DNA from: Orientallactaga sibirica
Lineage: Eukaryota; Chordata; Mammalia; Rodentia; Dipodidae
Length of the DNA stretch: 64,000 bases
Assembly: GCA_036365145.1 (NCBI GenBank)
Contig: JAEOAD010000032.1
Coordinates: forward strand, 62,001 to 126,000
Direction of reading: 5' to 3'
Every line of letters starts with the position of its first letter. Position 1 is the stretch's first letter. Shown one piece after another: positions 45,607 to 57,500 of the stretch. The translations under genes were made by a program, and so were the position numbers. The notes below the pieces were generated by a model. That model ran no database searches. It had not been told where the DNA came from and saw only the letters and a list, made by a program, of their open reading frames with translations.

Positions 45607-47606
45607 TGTAGCAGACAGCTTCAGGTTCGCTGAGATGAACTTCCAGACCAGGCACAGTTATGGAGGAAGGGATATTATTTATTGAAGCTTACAGATCCAG
45701 GGGACGTTCCATAACGGCAGAAGTCGTGGCCTGCTCTCACAAGGCCAGGCAGAGAGAGCAAAAGCCAAGCCGCCAGCTACACAGCACACAGAGCAAAACT
45801 ACAGCCAAAAGGTCACACAGCATACTTCAGAAACTCCTGCTAGGCACATTTGCATATCTTTACAATGGAATCTCAAACCCACCATTAACATCTTAAGACC
45901 AGCCCCCAGTGACACTGCCTCTAGCAAGGTGATTGCAGATGCAAACTTTACCTAATAAAACACTGAATATATTGGGGGACATATATTCAAACTACCACAT
46001 TCCGCCCCTGGCCCCCAATATATTTAACTCCTGGCCCCCAATAGATTTATAACTATCACACATTGTAAATTGTACTCAGTCCAATTTCAAAGGTTCTCAC
46101 AGTCTTGACCAACTTAAGATAGTCCTGTAAAATCAAACAAGTTAAATACTTTCAACATGTAAAGGCACAGAGTAAACATTTTTAACTGGTATAAGGCATA
46201 GCAAGGAGAGACTAGAACAATGTAAACTCAATCACCATCAGCTGTCATCAAACTTCTGCAGTTCAAGTTCAACATAACCAGAGACTGACAGTCTCCAGGT
46301 TTTCCAATTCCGCCCCTCCAGCTGGGCAGAGTCGCCAGGGAAAACTTTCATCCCATGCCAACACTGCACTCCATGGTAGCCCTTTTGCACAGTCCTGGTA
46401 TATCCAAAACATCTTCAGGTCTCCATGCAAACCACGGTCCATCTTCCAAAGGCTCTTGCAGCCTATTCCTGAGGGTCTTCATGCCCTGCCTCATGCCGCA
46501 TCTCAGCAGCGGCTCCTGGAACCGTGTGCAACTCATGACCACTCCATGCATTTTTCATATTTCCAAAACTAATACCAGGTGTGCAGGACACAGCCATATT
46601 CTTAATCCAGGGACAAAATAAATCAGAGCCTTGAAAAGCAGGTTCCTTCTCCAGTAAACACTCTTTCCAAAAGTTTGCATTTCTAACAGTTTTTCCTCAG
46701 GCATCCTCTCCATTGTTTTAATGTAAATCAAGTCAGGCCACCTTCCTTCCACCTTCCTTAAGATTGCTAATGTGTAGACAATAGCAGTTTAACCAGTCTC
46801 AGTGCCTCTACTTTTAGCTTGCTTCAGGTTTTCCAACTCAAAAATCTTAAAATTTCAGTCCGATATCCTTAGCCAAGCACATCAGTCCATTACAAATTTA
46901 ACCTTGATCAAACTTTCTGGGCCTGGATAGCAGAACGTAGCCATCCCTTATGCCAGTAGCCCAGTTCCAACAAAGTCCTCTGTAGTCTTTCTTTCCCCTT
47001 AGAATCCACAAAAGCCAAGCCTCGAAGTTCAGTACTATCTGCACTTAGCATTCTCAAACTCTCATCAGAATAGTCCATAAAACTTGGCTTACCACTCCAG
47101 AAGGCATCTTCAGTTGCAAGCACCAAGTCCATGCCCATTCCTCCAAAACAAAGGTTGCAAAAGACGAACATCCACATGGTCAGGTTCATCTCACCCCACT
47201 CCTGGTACCACTTTACTGTAGCAGACAGCTTCAGGTTCGCTGAGATGAACTTCCAGACCAGGCACAGTTATGGAGGAAGGGATATTATTTATTGAAGCTT
47301 ACAGATCCAGGGGACGTTCCATAACGGCAGTCGCGCGCCTGCTCTCACAAGGCCAGGCAGAGAGAGCAAAGCCAAGCCGCCAGCTACACAGCACACAGAG
47401 CAAAACTACAGCCAAAAGGTCACACAGCATACTTCAGAAACTCCTGCTAGGCACATTTGCATATCTTTACAATGGAATCTCAAACCCACCATTAACATCT
47501 TAAGACCAGCCCCCAGTGACACTGCCTCTAGCAAGGTGATTGCAGATGCAAACTTTACCTAATAAAACACTGAATATATTGGGGGACATATATTCAAACT
47601 ACCACA
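45607..47606 (-). mobile_element. Complete non-autonomous MaLR-like LTR retrotransposon
   Basis: Two near-identical LTRs (45,607-45,999 and 47,217-47,606) and a 1.2-kb interior, flanked by a perfect 5-bp target duplication GGCGT (45,602-45,606 and 47,607-47,611). In its own sense (minus) the LTR starts TGTGGTAGTTTGAATATATG and has AATAAA at 45,683-45,678. Six bases after the first LTR is a primer binding site TGGTACCAGGAGTGGGG (47,210-47,194), the Leu-tRNA type of ERVL/MaLR elements. No gag or pol is recognisable. Near-identical LTRs suggest a recent insertion. Confidence 0.9.
46908..47189 (-). CDS. Short leader-like ORF right after the MaLR primer binding site
   Basis: On the minus strand an ATG lies four bases after the primer binding site and opens 93 codons. 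It starts MNLTMWMFVFCNLCFGG, a hydrophobic run like a signal peptide, then becomes polar with no known motif. The diverged copy at 16.5 kb keeps the ATG and a similar hydrophobic start (MNLTVWIFIFWNLCFAG) before a stop. It is not a recognised Gag. Whether it is translated is unknown; it could be chance retained by shared descent. Confidence 0.35.
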   Translation of the reverse strand: MNLTMWMFVFCNLCFGGMGMDLVLATEDAFWSGKPSFMDYSDESLRMLSADSTELRGLAFVDSKGKERLQRTLLELGYWHKGWLRSAIQAQKV

Positions 47607-47824
47607 GGCGTGTTCTCAGAATCTCTGCTGAGCAAAGTCTGTGGACTTACAGGTGCTGTCTCCAGGTGCCCCAATTGAAATGTACACGACGAAGGCTGGA
47701 ACAGAGAAAACTTTCCTATTACGTGGGAGAGAATCTAAAGTGTACAATATGCATTGTACCAGGAGAGAGGCCTGGAATGCAAGGCAGCAGGCAAGGAGAA
47801 CACCGGCTCATATGGTTTTAAATA

Positions 47825-47872
47825 GTTTATTTATGCATTTATGTATTTATTTATTTATTTATTTATTTATTG
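47825..47872 (+). repeat. (ATTT)n simple repeat
   Basis: About ten imperfect TTTA units. Confidence 0.9.
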
Positions 47873-47879
47873 GCAAGGA

Positions 47880-48600
47880 GGCAGAGCAGCTCAGAATTTC
47901 CCCCAGATCTCATTTTAACATCTTCTGGGCAGACTCACTCCAAGAAGAACTTTAATAAGCACAAAATCATTTATTTTTTTGCTGACAAACATAGGCATGA
48001 GCGGCCAATACTGCCCTCTGTGTGTGTAAAAGGGTGCCAGCAATGTAGTTCTGTCTCTTCTCCAAATTTCAACAGTACCCCATTTACTAATGCCATGCTA
48101 AGTTATTGCTATTACACCAGGGTAACTATATATAGATGACTGGTTCTGTCTTTTCTCATTATCTTGCTTAGAGGAAGTGGAAGTGCACTCACCAAAAATA
48201 TCTTCCCTATGACATCTACCCAGGAACTGAATGCAGTGGGAGGTAATGTGAGGATTCCTGGAAATGTGTCAAAAATACTTAATAAAAGCCCTCCACACAA
48301 GCATGCTAAGTGTGTTTTGAGATGTGGGTGAGCAAACTTGGCAGCAGACTTGTCAGCTGCCTGTGCTTGGATTCTGCTGAGTAGGCTACTCTGTGCCCAC
48401 TGAGAGTGACCCTGTACAAGACCTCTTCAGGAAGTGTGTGTTTCTTTAATTATTGAATCTCCATTTTATCCACTCTCAATACCTTGATGACAATCACATA
48501 AATGGCATCTCTCCTCATTCTCTACTCTAGCACTGCAACTTCTTGGTAAAGGCAGTAAGCCAGATATGGAATTTGTAAGGCCTGTGCAAAATGAAAGTGT
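47880..48600. other. No gene seen
   Basis: Short frames without splice support. Confidence 0.4.
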
Positions 48601-48621
48601 TAAATGATCAAGAATTTCAAG

Positions 48622-48856
48622 CTGGAGAGATGGCTCAGTGGTGAAGACACTTGCCTGCAAAGCCCAATGAACCAGGTTCAATTACCCAGTACCATAAGAA
48701 GACAGATGCACAGAGTGACACATGCATTTGGAGTTTACTTACAGCTTCTAGAGACTCTGGCCTGCCCATTCTCTTGCTCTCTCTCCTCTTTCTCCATCTA
48801 TCTATTTCTATCTTTCTCCATATATGCCTTGTAAATAAATAAATAACATTTAAATT
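48622..48856 (+). repeat. tRNA-derived SINE with 15-bp target repeat
   Basis: Head 'ctggagagatggctcagtgg'. Perfect target repeat ATCAAGAATTTCAAG at 48,607-48,621 and 48,857-48,871. Confidence 0.95.
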
Positions 48857-48904
48857 ATCAAGAATTTCAAGACAACAGAAAAAGATTTTTTTGTTTTTTC
48901 TTTT

Positions 48905-50040
48905 ATTTGTTGTTTTTATTTTTTCTTTTTTTAAATTTTTAGTTTTTATTTATATTATTCTGATTTTATATTCATAGTGTTGCCTCCATTGTCCTCCTTC
49001 CTGTCCTCCCTCTTCCAAAGGGACCCTCATCAATGGGGAATGTGGGTCATGCATTGTGGGGGTAGTCAAGAGTTCTGGGGGTAGGCCAAAGTCTCTGTGC
49101 ATAATACCCCAACTTGTGACTCTAACATTCTTTCCGCCCCCTCTTCTGTGAATTTCCCTGAGCCACATTGGGGTCATTTTAGTTATACTTCAGTGATGAT
49201 GTTTTGGGAGCCTCTGTGTGTCTGGATATCTGGCTTAGTTGGAGTTGGATGTTCTCTGTGTTTTTCTCCTTCAGCCTTTTTCTGGTGTCACGATCACCAT
49301 GAACACTGTATTCTTGCCCTTCCCCTGCATTACTCTATGGTTTCAGCTGGGGCCCTGGTGAAGTGTGATTGGCTGATCCTCCCTTCAGGTCCATTGTCCA
49401 TCTGAAAAAAGATAAGCAAATTCTCCAACGGAGAGAGAAGTTAGTACTAGATAGAAGAGATGGCCATAGGTGTTTTGGAGGGAATTTTATATGCAGAGGC
49501 TCTCTTCTAGCCCCCATTTGGTGGTATCTTGATCTTGGAGACTGTGCTCGTTTTTTGTACCTGGTTTTGACTTATTTCCCAATTCCAGCAATGAGTTCCA
49601 TTCCACTGAGTGGATCTATTAGCCAAATCAAGAGCAGTTGGTTACCCACCATGGCTGTGTGCCACTACTGCACTTGTTTGAGCATTACATCAGGTTGGTT
49701 CCTGCTGGGTATCTTAGACTGCAAGTTGTTTGGACTGATGTTGGACATTTTTCCCCCAGTTGCTTGTGTAGCACCCTCTGGCACTAGACTAGCTAACTGT
49801 CTGTGGACTGACCAGATTCTGGCCAGGTCTCTCCATGTTTGGTCTCACACACGTGTGCTATCTTTGACAGTAGGGTCTTACCATTAACCTTTGGTGGGTC
49901 ATCAAGAACTCTGAGAGAAATCTGTCTTTTTTGGGAAACCTTGTAGGTGTCTAAGATCAGTAGCTCATTGTGGAAGTTAACCCCGTGCTGGTACTGGGAT
50001 TTATAAGTCAGAGCCTAGGAAGGTGAGGGAGGAAAAAGCT
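48905..50040 (-). mobile_element. 5'-truncated L1 type B (3' UTR only)
   Basis: The complement of the type B 3' UTR at 34.5-35.56 kb: shared blocks include 'caatggggaatgtggg' near 49,033 and 'ggttacccaccatggctgtg' near 49,640. Its T-rich start (poly-A complement) is near 48,890-48,940. Frames on either strand are not genes. Confidence 0.85.
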
Positions 50041-50070
50041 AGATAATATAAAAGTGAATATAGAGAGGAG

Positions 50071-50072
<2 letters not shown>

Positions 50073-50116
<44 letters not shown>
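50073..50116 (+). repeat. (GT)n microsatellite
   Basis: About 21 uninterrupted GT units. Confidence 0.95.
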
Positions 50117-50119
<3 letters not shown>

Positions 50120-50990
50120 ACTAGGGGATTAGCGTATTTTACAAAGAGAAAGATAACCTGTTTGCCATCTCACTGAGTCCATTACCACTTTGGTTTAGTC
50201 CTTGGACTCATGGGCAAAAAGCGAACACTTGCCTTTAATCTTTGCCATAAATTACTTGTCAGACATAAAATATTCCCTTAAGTATACAAATATCAAAAGT
50301 TCATGCTCAAAATATAAAAATAATATTGAAAACAGAAATGATTAAATGTCAAGCTTTTTACTTAGAGGTAGAATTAAAGGGCTACAGGGAGGTTAGACAC
50401 ACACACAAAGTGAAATGCTAAAATAAGAAAATCTCCATGGATATTAACAATTAACACATTCTGCATCTAACCAAGTATGGATAGTACATGATTTCTTTAA
50501 TACTGCAGCATAATAGATTCAGAATCATAAATAATGCAAGGGTTCTATTTCACATTTGCTCTTCTTAAAGCCTGAATTATCCAGATATTGAAGATTGTCT
50601 CTTGTTGGCTGACCTGGTTTTAATGACCTATTGGTGCGACATCTCCAGGACATTGCCTAGACATTCTTTAAAGGTAAATAAATACAAAGAAGCAGAAACC
50701 TTTAGAGAAAGAATGAAAGCAAATGGACATTCCAGACAAGGTTGGTTTGTAACCCAATTTTATGACTTTAACATGTGCAGCTAGCGCCACCTACAGAAAC
50801 AAGAGTGAGAAATCCGCCTGAAAGCTGACTCCCAACTGAACTGGAGCAAAATGTCATAAAGAAGTGAATCAGCACTTTAGTGGAAAACTGTAGGAAACAA
50901 AGAAGTGTAACGAGCCTCAGCAGTGAGCTGCAGAAGATTTACTGGGAATGGGAAGCATGGCTTATTTCCAAGGACACTTCTAAGTCTGTT
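50117..50990. other. No gene seen
   Basis: AT-rich unique sequence; one 60-codon frame (50,602) without support. Confidence 0.4.
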
Positions 50991-50994
50991 TTCT

Positions 50995-51199
50995 TTTTTT
51001 TTTTGAGAGAGAGAGAGAGAGAGAGGAACAGGTAGAGAGAATGGGTGCGCCAGGGCCTCTTAGTATGAACTCCAGATGCATGAGCCCCCTTGTGCGCATG
51101 TGCGACACTGCGCACTTGTGTTACTATGTGTCTGGCTAAACATGGGACCTGGGTATTGAATGGGCAGGCACCTTAACCACTAAGCCATCTCTCCAGCCC
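50995..51199 (-). repeat. tRNA-derived SINE, long variant
   Basis: GA tract, then 'cgcatgtgcgacactgcgca' (long-variant segment), ending 'taagccatctctccagccc'. Flanks share CTAAGTCT. Confidence 0.9.
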
Positions 51200-51234
51200 T
51201 CTAAGTCTTTTTTTAAATGAATGCCTTAACTTTT

Positions 51235-51269
51235 TTTTTTAAAAAAATTTTTTTATTTATTTACCTGCA

Positions 51270-51315
<46 letters not shown>

Positions 51316-51498
51316 AGAGAACAGAGAGGGATGAGAGACAGGAGAGAATGGGCATCCATGGCCTCTAAGCACTGCAAATAAACTCTAGACCCATGTGCCC
51401 CTTTTGCTTCTGGCTTGTGTGTTTGTCCTGGGGAATTGAACCTGGGTCTTTTGGCATCACAGGCAAACACCTTAACTGCTAAGCCATCTCTCCAGCCC
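51235..51498 (-). repeat. tRNA-derived SINE with (GA)n
   Basis: (GA)n at 51,271-51,313, body 'ccatggcctctaagcactgc', head complement at the end. Flanks share CTCTAAGTC. Confidence 0.9.
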
Positions 51499-51514
51499 TC
51501 TAAGTCCTTTTTAA

Positions 51515-51716
51515 AAAGACATTTAATTTATTTAGGGGGTGGTGGGGGAGAAAAGAAAAGAGAGAGAATGGGTGCACCAGGACCTGTCACCAAAATCGAC
51601 CTCCAGATGCATGCACTACTTTGTCCATCTGGCTTTATGTTGTACTGGGGAACTGAACCCAGGTCTTTAAGCACTGCAGGCAAGAACCTTAACTGCTGAG
51701 CCATCTCTTCAGCCCT
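51515..51716 (-). repeat. tRNA-derived SINE
   Basis: Body 'gaatgggtgcaccaggacct', head complement 'tgagccatctcttcagccct'. Confidence 0.88.
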
Positions 51717-51786
51717 CACTTCTAATTTGTATCCCAGCCTATTATACTTTAATCACAGCAGATAGGAAAGTTTAAAAATTGAAAGA

Positions 51787-51962
51787 AAGCGGGGTATAGT
51801 GGCACATGCCTTTAATCCCAGTGCTCGGGAGGCAGAGGTAGGAGGATTATTGGGAGTTTGAGGCCACCCTGAGATTATATAGTGAATTCCAGGTCAGCCT
51901 GGGCTAGAGTAACACCCTACCTCATAAAAAACCAAACAACAACAACAACAATAATAAAAAAC
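51787..51962 (+). repeat. B1 SINE
   Basis: 'agcggggtatagtggcacat' to the A/CAA-rich tail; flanks share AAATTGAAAGA. Confidence 0.93.
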
Positions 51963-52274
51963 AAATTGAAAGATAATAGTGTCACAGGTAAAACCTGTTT
52001 TCTTGTTGACATGTGGTAGTTTTTAATGAAGCCATCCTGTTTCTTCTGTCTGACATCAAAGGTTAGGAGGTGAAGTCTCCTTTTTTCTAGATTATGTTTG
52101 TTGTTGCTTAGTGACTTTTCCAGGGTCTTCTTTCAATCTTAGGTCTATAGTTATGCAATGGAGCATATGCAAGAGAAGTTGCCTCTCACACAGGGTTTTT
52201 ATTTTGAGGACATTAAAATGTTTTTGTGAGCCATTTTCAGTTGACATGAGGTTTTTTTTTCTGTTTATATATCT

Positions 52275-52506
52275 AAATCTATATATTATTTGAGCAAGAC
52301 AGAGCGAGAGAGGAAGAGGCATAGATAATGGACGTGCCCAGGTGCTATGAATAGACTCCAGATGCATGTGCCCCTTTGTGTGCATGTGCGACATTGTGCA
52401 CTTGTGTCACTTTTGAGTCTGTCTAAACGTGGGTACTGGAGATTTGAACAAGCATTCTTAGGCTTTGCAGGCAGGCACCTTAACTGCTAAGCCATCTCTC
52501 TAGCCC
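52275..52506 (-). repeat. tRNA-derived SINE, long variant
   Basis: Contains 'gtgcatgtgcgacattgtgc' and ends 'taagccatctctctagccct'. Confidence 0.88.
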
Positions 52507-52517
52507 TATATCTATAT

Positions 52518-52790
52518 GTGTTTTTTTTTTTTTATATATTTTTGGAGACACAGAGAGAGAGAGAGAGAGAGACAGAGAGAGAGGGAGAGGAAGACAGGTA
52601 GAGAATGGGCACACCAGCAGCCTCTCAGCTGCTGAGAACGAAATCCAGATATGTGTGCCCCCTTGTGGGCAAATGCAACATTGCGACCTTGCATCACTGC
52701 ATCTGGTGAAATGTGGGACCTGGAGATTGCAACTGACGTTCTTAGGATTAGCAGGCAGGTGCCTTAACCACTAAGCCATCTCTCCAGCCC
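52518..52790 (-). repeat. tRNA-derived SINE, long variant, with GA tract
   Basis: T-run, GA tract (52,553-52,590), 'tgggcaaatgcaacattgcg', head complement at the end. Flanks share CCCTATATCTATAT. Confidence 0.92.
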
Positions 52791-52799
52791 TATATCTAT

Positions 52800-52991
52800 A
52801 TTTTTAAAGATTTATTTTTATTTATTTATTTTCTAAAGATAAACAGAGAGAGAGAGTGAGAATGGGCATACCAGGGCCTCTAGCCACTGTGAACGAACAC
52901 CAGACACATGCACCACCATGTGCATCTGGCTTATGTGGAACCTGGAGAATTGAAACTTGGTCTTTAACCACTAAGGCAGCTCTCCAGCCCT
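52800..52991 (-). repeat. tRNA-derived SINE
   Basis: Third of a row in the same orientation; ends 'ggcagctctccagccctct'. Confidence 0.85.
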
Positions 52992-53004
52992 CTATTGGTA
53001 TTTT

Positions 53005-53006
53005 TC

Positions 53007-53041
<35 letters not shown>

Positions 53042-53178
53042 AGGTAGGGTTTCATTCTAGTCCAGGCTGGCCTGGAATTTACTCTGTAGTCTCAGGGTGG
53101 CCTTGAACTCATGGCAATCTTCTTACTTCTGCCTCCCAAGTGCTGGGATTAAAGGCATGTGCCACCATGCCCAGTTTA
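53005..53178 (-). repeat. B1 SINE with long T run
   Basis: T-run of about 30 (53,010-53,040), then the B1 complement to 'gtgccaccatgcccag'. Confidence 0.93.
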
Positions 53179-53269
53179 TTTTTCACTCTTATTTCCCACT
53201 AAATATTTTTTGGAGGCTCATTTTGAACTAAGCACTATGGTAGGGATGAATAATGATTAAAACACACGT

Positions 53270-53303
53270 AGTGTCCTGTGTTGTGGTGGTACACACCTTT
53301 AAT
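53270..53303 (+). repeat. B1 fragment (5' part only)
   Basis: 'tgtggtggtacacaccttta' then 'atccc', where it stops at the edge of the LTR-like repeat. Confidence 0.55.
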
Positions 53304-53995
53304 CCCGACATTTTAGCATTTCAGTAAAGTTCTTTAATCCCAAACCCTGGGCTTGTGTTTTCATTCATCCAAAGAATTGGGCAAACCAACCTGAGAAGGA
53401 TAATTATCAAATTATTTATTTATGGAAGTACAGAACCAAGAGAAGGAAAGTGAATACATCCACATGGTCTCAGAGCCCACATGATGGGCCTGGAAAAACC
53501 ACAGAGAGTAAAGAAAAGAAAGTACAGAGAGCTCCTGCCATGTGGAGGACAGGAGGGGTCAAGAGCCCCTGTGGGAGTTGGGGTCAGGGGGTTTTCCCCT
53601 CATTGCAGCCCAGCCGAGCACAGACAAGAAACTTAGGGGCACCTGGAGGTACAGGAGTGGTCCAGGTAGCCCAGAGAGGTTGTCCCCTGGCATGCATCTA
53701 TTTATAGCTGCACTGTGGTGGATTTCACGTGCTGGATCAAGTGAGCCAGAGAGATGAGTCTGGGAGAGGGGCTGACTCAGGAAGAGGTAGAGTCAGAGAC
53801 TCCATGCTTGCAATCAAAGTTCTTGGGCCTGAACTTGACCAACAACAATGTCAGGATTAGATTTAAATTCTAGGAGGGGCTCAGATTGTTTGTGGAGAAA
53901 CAGATCTAGGGAACTCCTTTTGGCATGAGATAAGGAGAAGCCAGCTTCCTCTCTGATCTCTAGCAAAGCCGAAGTGGAGGAGGATAGGTGAAAGC
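53304..53995 (-). mobile_element. LTR-like repeat, minus strand; inverted partner of 59.57-60.34 kb
   Basis: The minus strand shares with 59.57-60.34 kb 'ttgctagagatcagagagga' (there aaatcagagaagaa), 'agttccctagatctgttt', 'tttaaatctaatcctgac' and 'cttttctttact'-type blocks. Roughly four of five bases agree by eye. Ends are approximate. Confidence 0.65.
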
Positions 53996-53999
53996 TAGC

Positions 54000-54048
54000 T
54001 TTTTTTTCTTTTTCTTTCTTTCTTTTTTCTTTCTTTTTCTTTTTTTTG
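54000..54048 (+). repeat. T/C-rich low-complexity tract
   Basis: Runs of TTTC and T. Confidence 0.9.
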
Positions 54049-54231
54049 GGTAAATTCTGAGGAAACTCTTCTGCTTGCCTCTGCTTTATAGTTTCAGATA
54101 ACTTCTCACTTTGATTACATGCACGATTTCCCTATGGTCTCTGAATATCCCAGGTGTGTATGTCTCTTACACTCCAGATTTACCATGTGGGTGCTCTCAC
54201 CAACTCTAGGCTTGCTGTATGTGTAATTTAT

Positions 54232-54505
54232 TTTTTTTTTAAAATTTTTTGGAGCGCGAGAGAGAGACAGAGAGAGAGAGGAGAGGAAGACAGACAGAGA
54301 TTGGCGTGCCAACAGCCTCTCAGCTGCTGCAAACAAAATCCAGATGCATGTGCCCCCTTGTGGTCAAGTGCAGCATTGCACCCTTGCATCACTCTGCATC
54401 TGGCTAAATGTGGGACCTGGAGATTTTTACCGCTGGAGATTGGAACCAGCATTCTTAGGCCTAGGAGGCAGGCGCTTTAACTGCTAAGCCATCTCTCAGC
54501 ACCTT
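54232..54505 (-). repeat. tRNA-derived SINE, long variant
   Basis: GA tract (54,258-54,295), 'caagtgcagcattgcaccct', end 'taagccatctctcagcacc'. Confidence 0.9.
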
Positions 54506-54510
54506 TAAAC

Positions 54511-57500
54511 ATTTTTTTATTGACAACTTCTATACTTACATATAAAAAACCCATGATATTTCCCTCCCCTTCCCCATTTCCCTTCAGAACTGTATTCTCT
54601 GTCATATCCCCTCCCTCTCTCCATTAATCTCTCTTTTAATTTGATGTCATCATCTTTTTCTTCTATTATAAGGGTCTTGCAAAGGTATTGTTAGGCACTG
54701 CAAGGTCATGGATATCAAGGCCAATTTCTGTCTGGACAGTTGCATTGTACAGAGTCGTACCCTTCCTTTGGCTCTTACATTCTTTCTGCCCCCTCTTCCA
54801 CAATGGACCTTGAGCCTTGGAGGGTGTGACAGAGATGTTTCAGTGCTGGACACTCCTCCATCTCTTTTTCTCAGCACTATGTTGACTTTTGGGTCATCCC
54901 AGTGGTCATGCCATCTGAAAAGTGAAGCTTCTCTAACCAGAAGTGAGAGTAGCATTAATATGTGAATATGAACATTAAGTGTAGTACTTTCATTCCAGCT
55001 TGGTGGGAATAATATATACATTTAGCCAGACAAGAGCAGGCTTTGTACCCCTAAGGCTCATGACCTTTCCTGCCACAGATTTTTGCTTAGTTTTTTGCAG
55101 TACCAGGCATGTATTCCCTCCCATAGAGAAGGCCTTCAGTCCAATTATGGAGCAGTTGGTAACCCCAAGAGCAGACATGCCACTATTGCATCAATTCAGT
55201 CATTGGGCCTGTATGGCCAAACTTGAATTTTCCAGTGTCCACTGTTTTCACTACTGATGACATCTGTCTCCCATGCAGCTGCATGCAGTGCCACTTTTTC
55301 CAGCTTTCAGTTGGCTGGTCTACAAGGGAGAAGGTTTTCTGCTCAGCACCAGCTTGCTTTCTCAGTGACCTTATCTCTCAGCCAAGAGATGTCTTCAGCA
55401 ATAGGGTCTTACCATCTGTTTCTCAAGGGCAACCAAGGGCCTTGGCAATAGCCTTTAATGTTTTCTAGGCTACCGGGACCTCCTTGCCCAACAACTCACT
55501 GGAAGGTATCCCATCCCAGGCATTGAAAAATTTCTAGCAACAGTCTATAGCTTCTGGATGTGCCATCATTCAAAAAATTGGTTTACAAAGTCTTATTCAG
55601 ACTATCTTGAATTTTGATTGACCCTCCCCCTGCCCTTTTTTTTTTTATGTATTCTCTTCCAATGGCCTTGCTTAGGCAATTCTCCTCCCTGTGATCTGTT
55701 CTTCTACTTACATATGTGCAATACCATACACTTAAGTCTTTTCCTCTCCTCCCTCCCTTATAGCCTTTTACCAGATCACTGGTTTCTGGTACCAATTTTT
55801 GGTTCCAGTTCACACAAGTCACACACAAATGTATACATTTGTAGCTAGGATCCACATATGAGAGAGAACATGTGACACTTGGCTTTCTGAGCCTGGGTTT
55901 TTAGTATGATCCTTTCCAGATCCATCCATTTCCCTGCAAATTTCATAATTTCATTTTTCTTTACTGCTGAATAGAACTCCATTGTGTAAATGTACCACAT
56001 TTTTATTATCCATTCATCTGTGGAGGGACATCTAGGCTGGTTCCATTTCCTAGCTATTGTGAATAGAGCAGCAATAAACATGGTTGTGCAAGTATCTCTA
56101 AGGCAGTGAGAGGAGTCCTTTGGATATATGCCTAGGAGTGCTATAGCTGGATCATATGGTAAATGTATTTTTAGCTGTCTCAAGAACCTCCACACTGATT
56201 TCCACAATGGCTGGACCAGATTACATTCCCACCAACAGTGTAGAAGTGTTCCTTTTTCCCCTCATTCATGCCAACACTTATTGTCATTTGTTTTCTTGAT
56301 GGTAGCCATTCTGACAGGAGTGAAATGGAATCTCAAAGTGGTTTTAATTTGCATTTCCCTGATGGCTGAGGATGTGGAACATTTTTTTAGATGTTTATAT
56401 GCCATCTGTATTTCTTCTTCTGAGAACTCTCTATTTAGTTCCATAGCCCATTTTTCAACTGGGTTGTTTGATTTCTTACTATTCTATTTTTTGTGTTCTT
56501 TGTATATTCTGGATATTAATCCTCTGTCAGATATATAGCTGGCAAAGATTTTCTCCCATTCTGTAGATTGTCTCTTTGCTCTATTCACGTGTCCTTTGCT
56601 GTACAAAAGCTTTGTAATTTCATGAGGTCCCAGTGGTTGATTAGTGGTTTTATTCCCTGAGCAATTGGGGTTATATTCAGAAGGTCTTTGCTTATGCCAA
56701 TATGTTGAAGGGTTTCCTCTACCTTTTCCTCTAGCATTTTCAGAGTTTCAGGTCTGATATTAAGATCCCTGATCCATTTGGACTTGACTCTTGTGTATGG
56801 AGAGAGACAAAGATCTATTTTTATCCTTTTACATACAGATATCCAGTTTTCCCAGCACCATGTGTTGAAGATGCTATCTTTTCTCCAATGAATATTTTTG
56901 GCATTTTTGTCAAAAGTCAGGTGGCTATAGCTGCCTGGATTAATATTTGGGTTTTCTATTCTGTTCCATTGATCTACCTGTCTGTCCTTGTGCCAGTACC
57001 ATGCTGTTTTTGTTACTATGGCTTTGTAATATAACTTAAAATCGGGTATGGTAATACCACCAGCCCAATTTTTGTTACATAAAATTGTTTTGGGTATTTG
57101 AGGTTTTTTGTGTTTCCCAATGAATTTTAGGATTGTTTTTTCTATTTCTGTGAAGAATGCTATTGGAATTTTAATGGGGATTCCATTAAATGTATAGATT
57201 GCTTTTGGTAAGATTGACATTTTCACAATTTGATTCTTCCAATCCAAGAGCATGGGGTGTCTTACCATTTCCTTGTGAATTCTACAATTTCTTGCTCAAG
57301 TTTTTTAAAGTTCTCATTGTAGAGATCCTTCACTTCCTTGGTTAAGTTTATTCCAAGGTATTTTTTTTTTTTTTTTTTTTTTTGAGGCAATGAATGGGAG
57401 AGATTCCCTGATTTCATCCTCTGGATGTTTGTTGTTAGTGTATAGAAAAGCTCCTGATTTCTGTGTGTTTATTTTGTATCCTGCCTGCTACATTGCTAAA

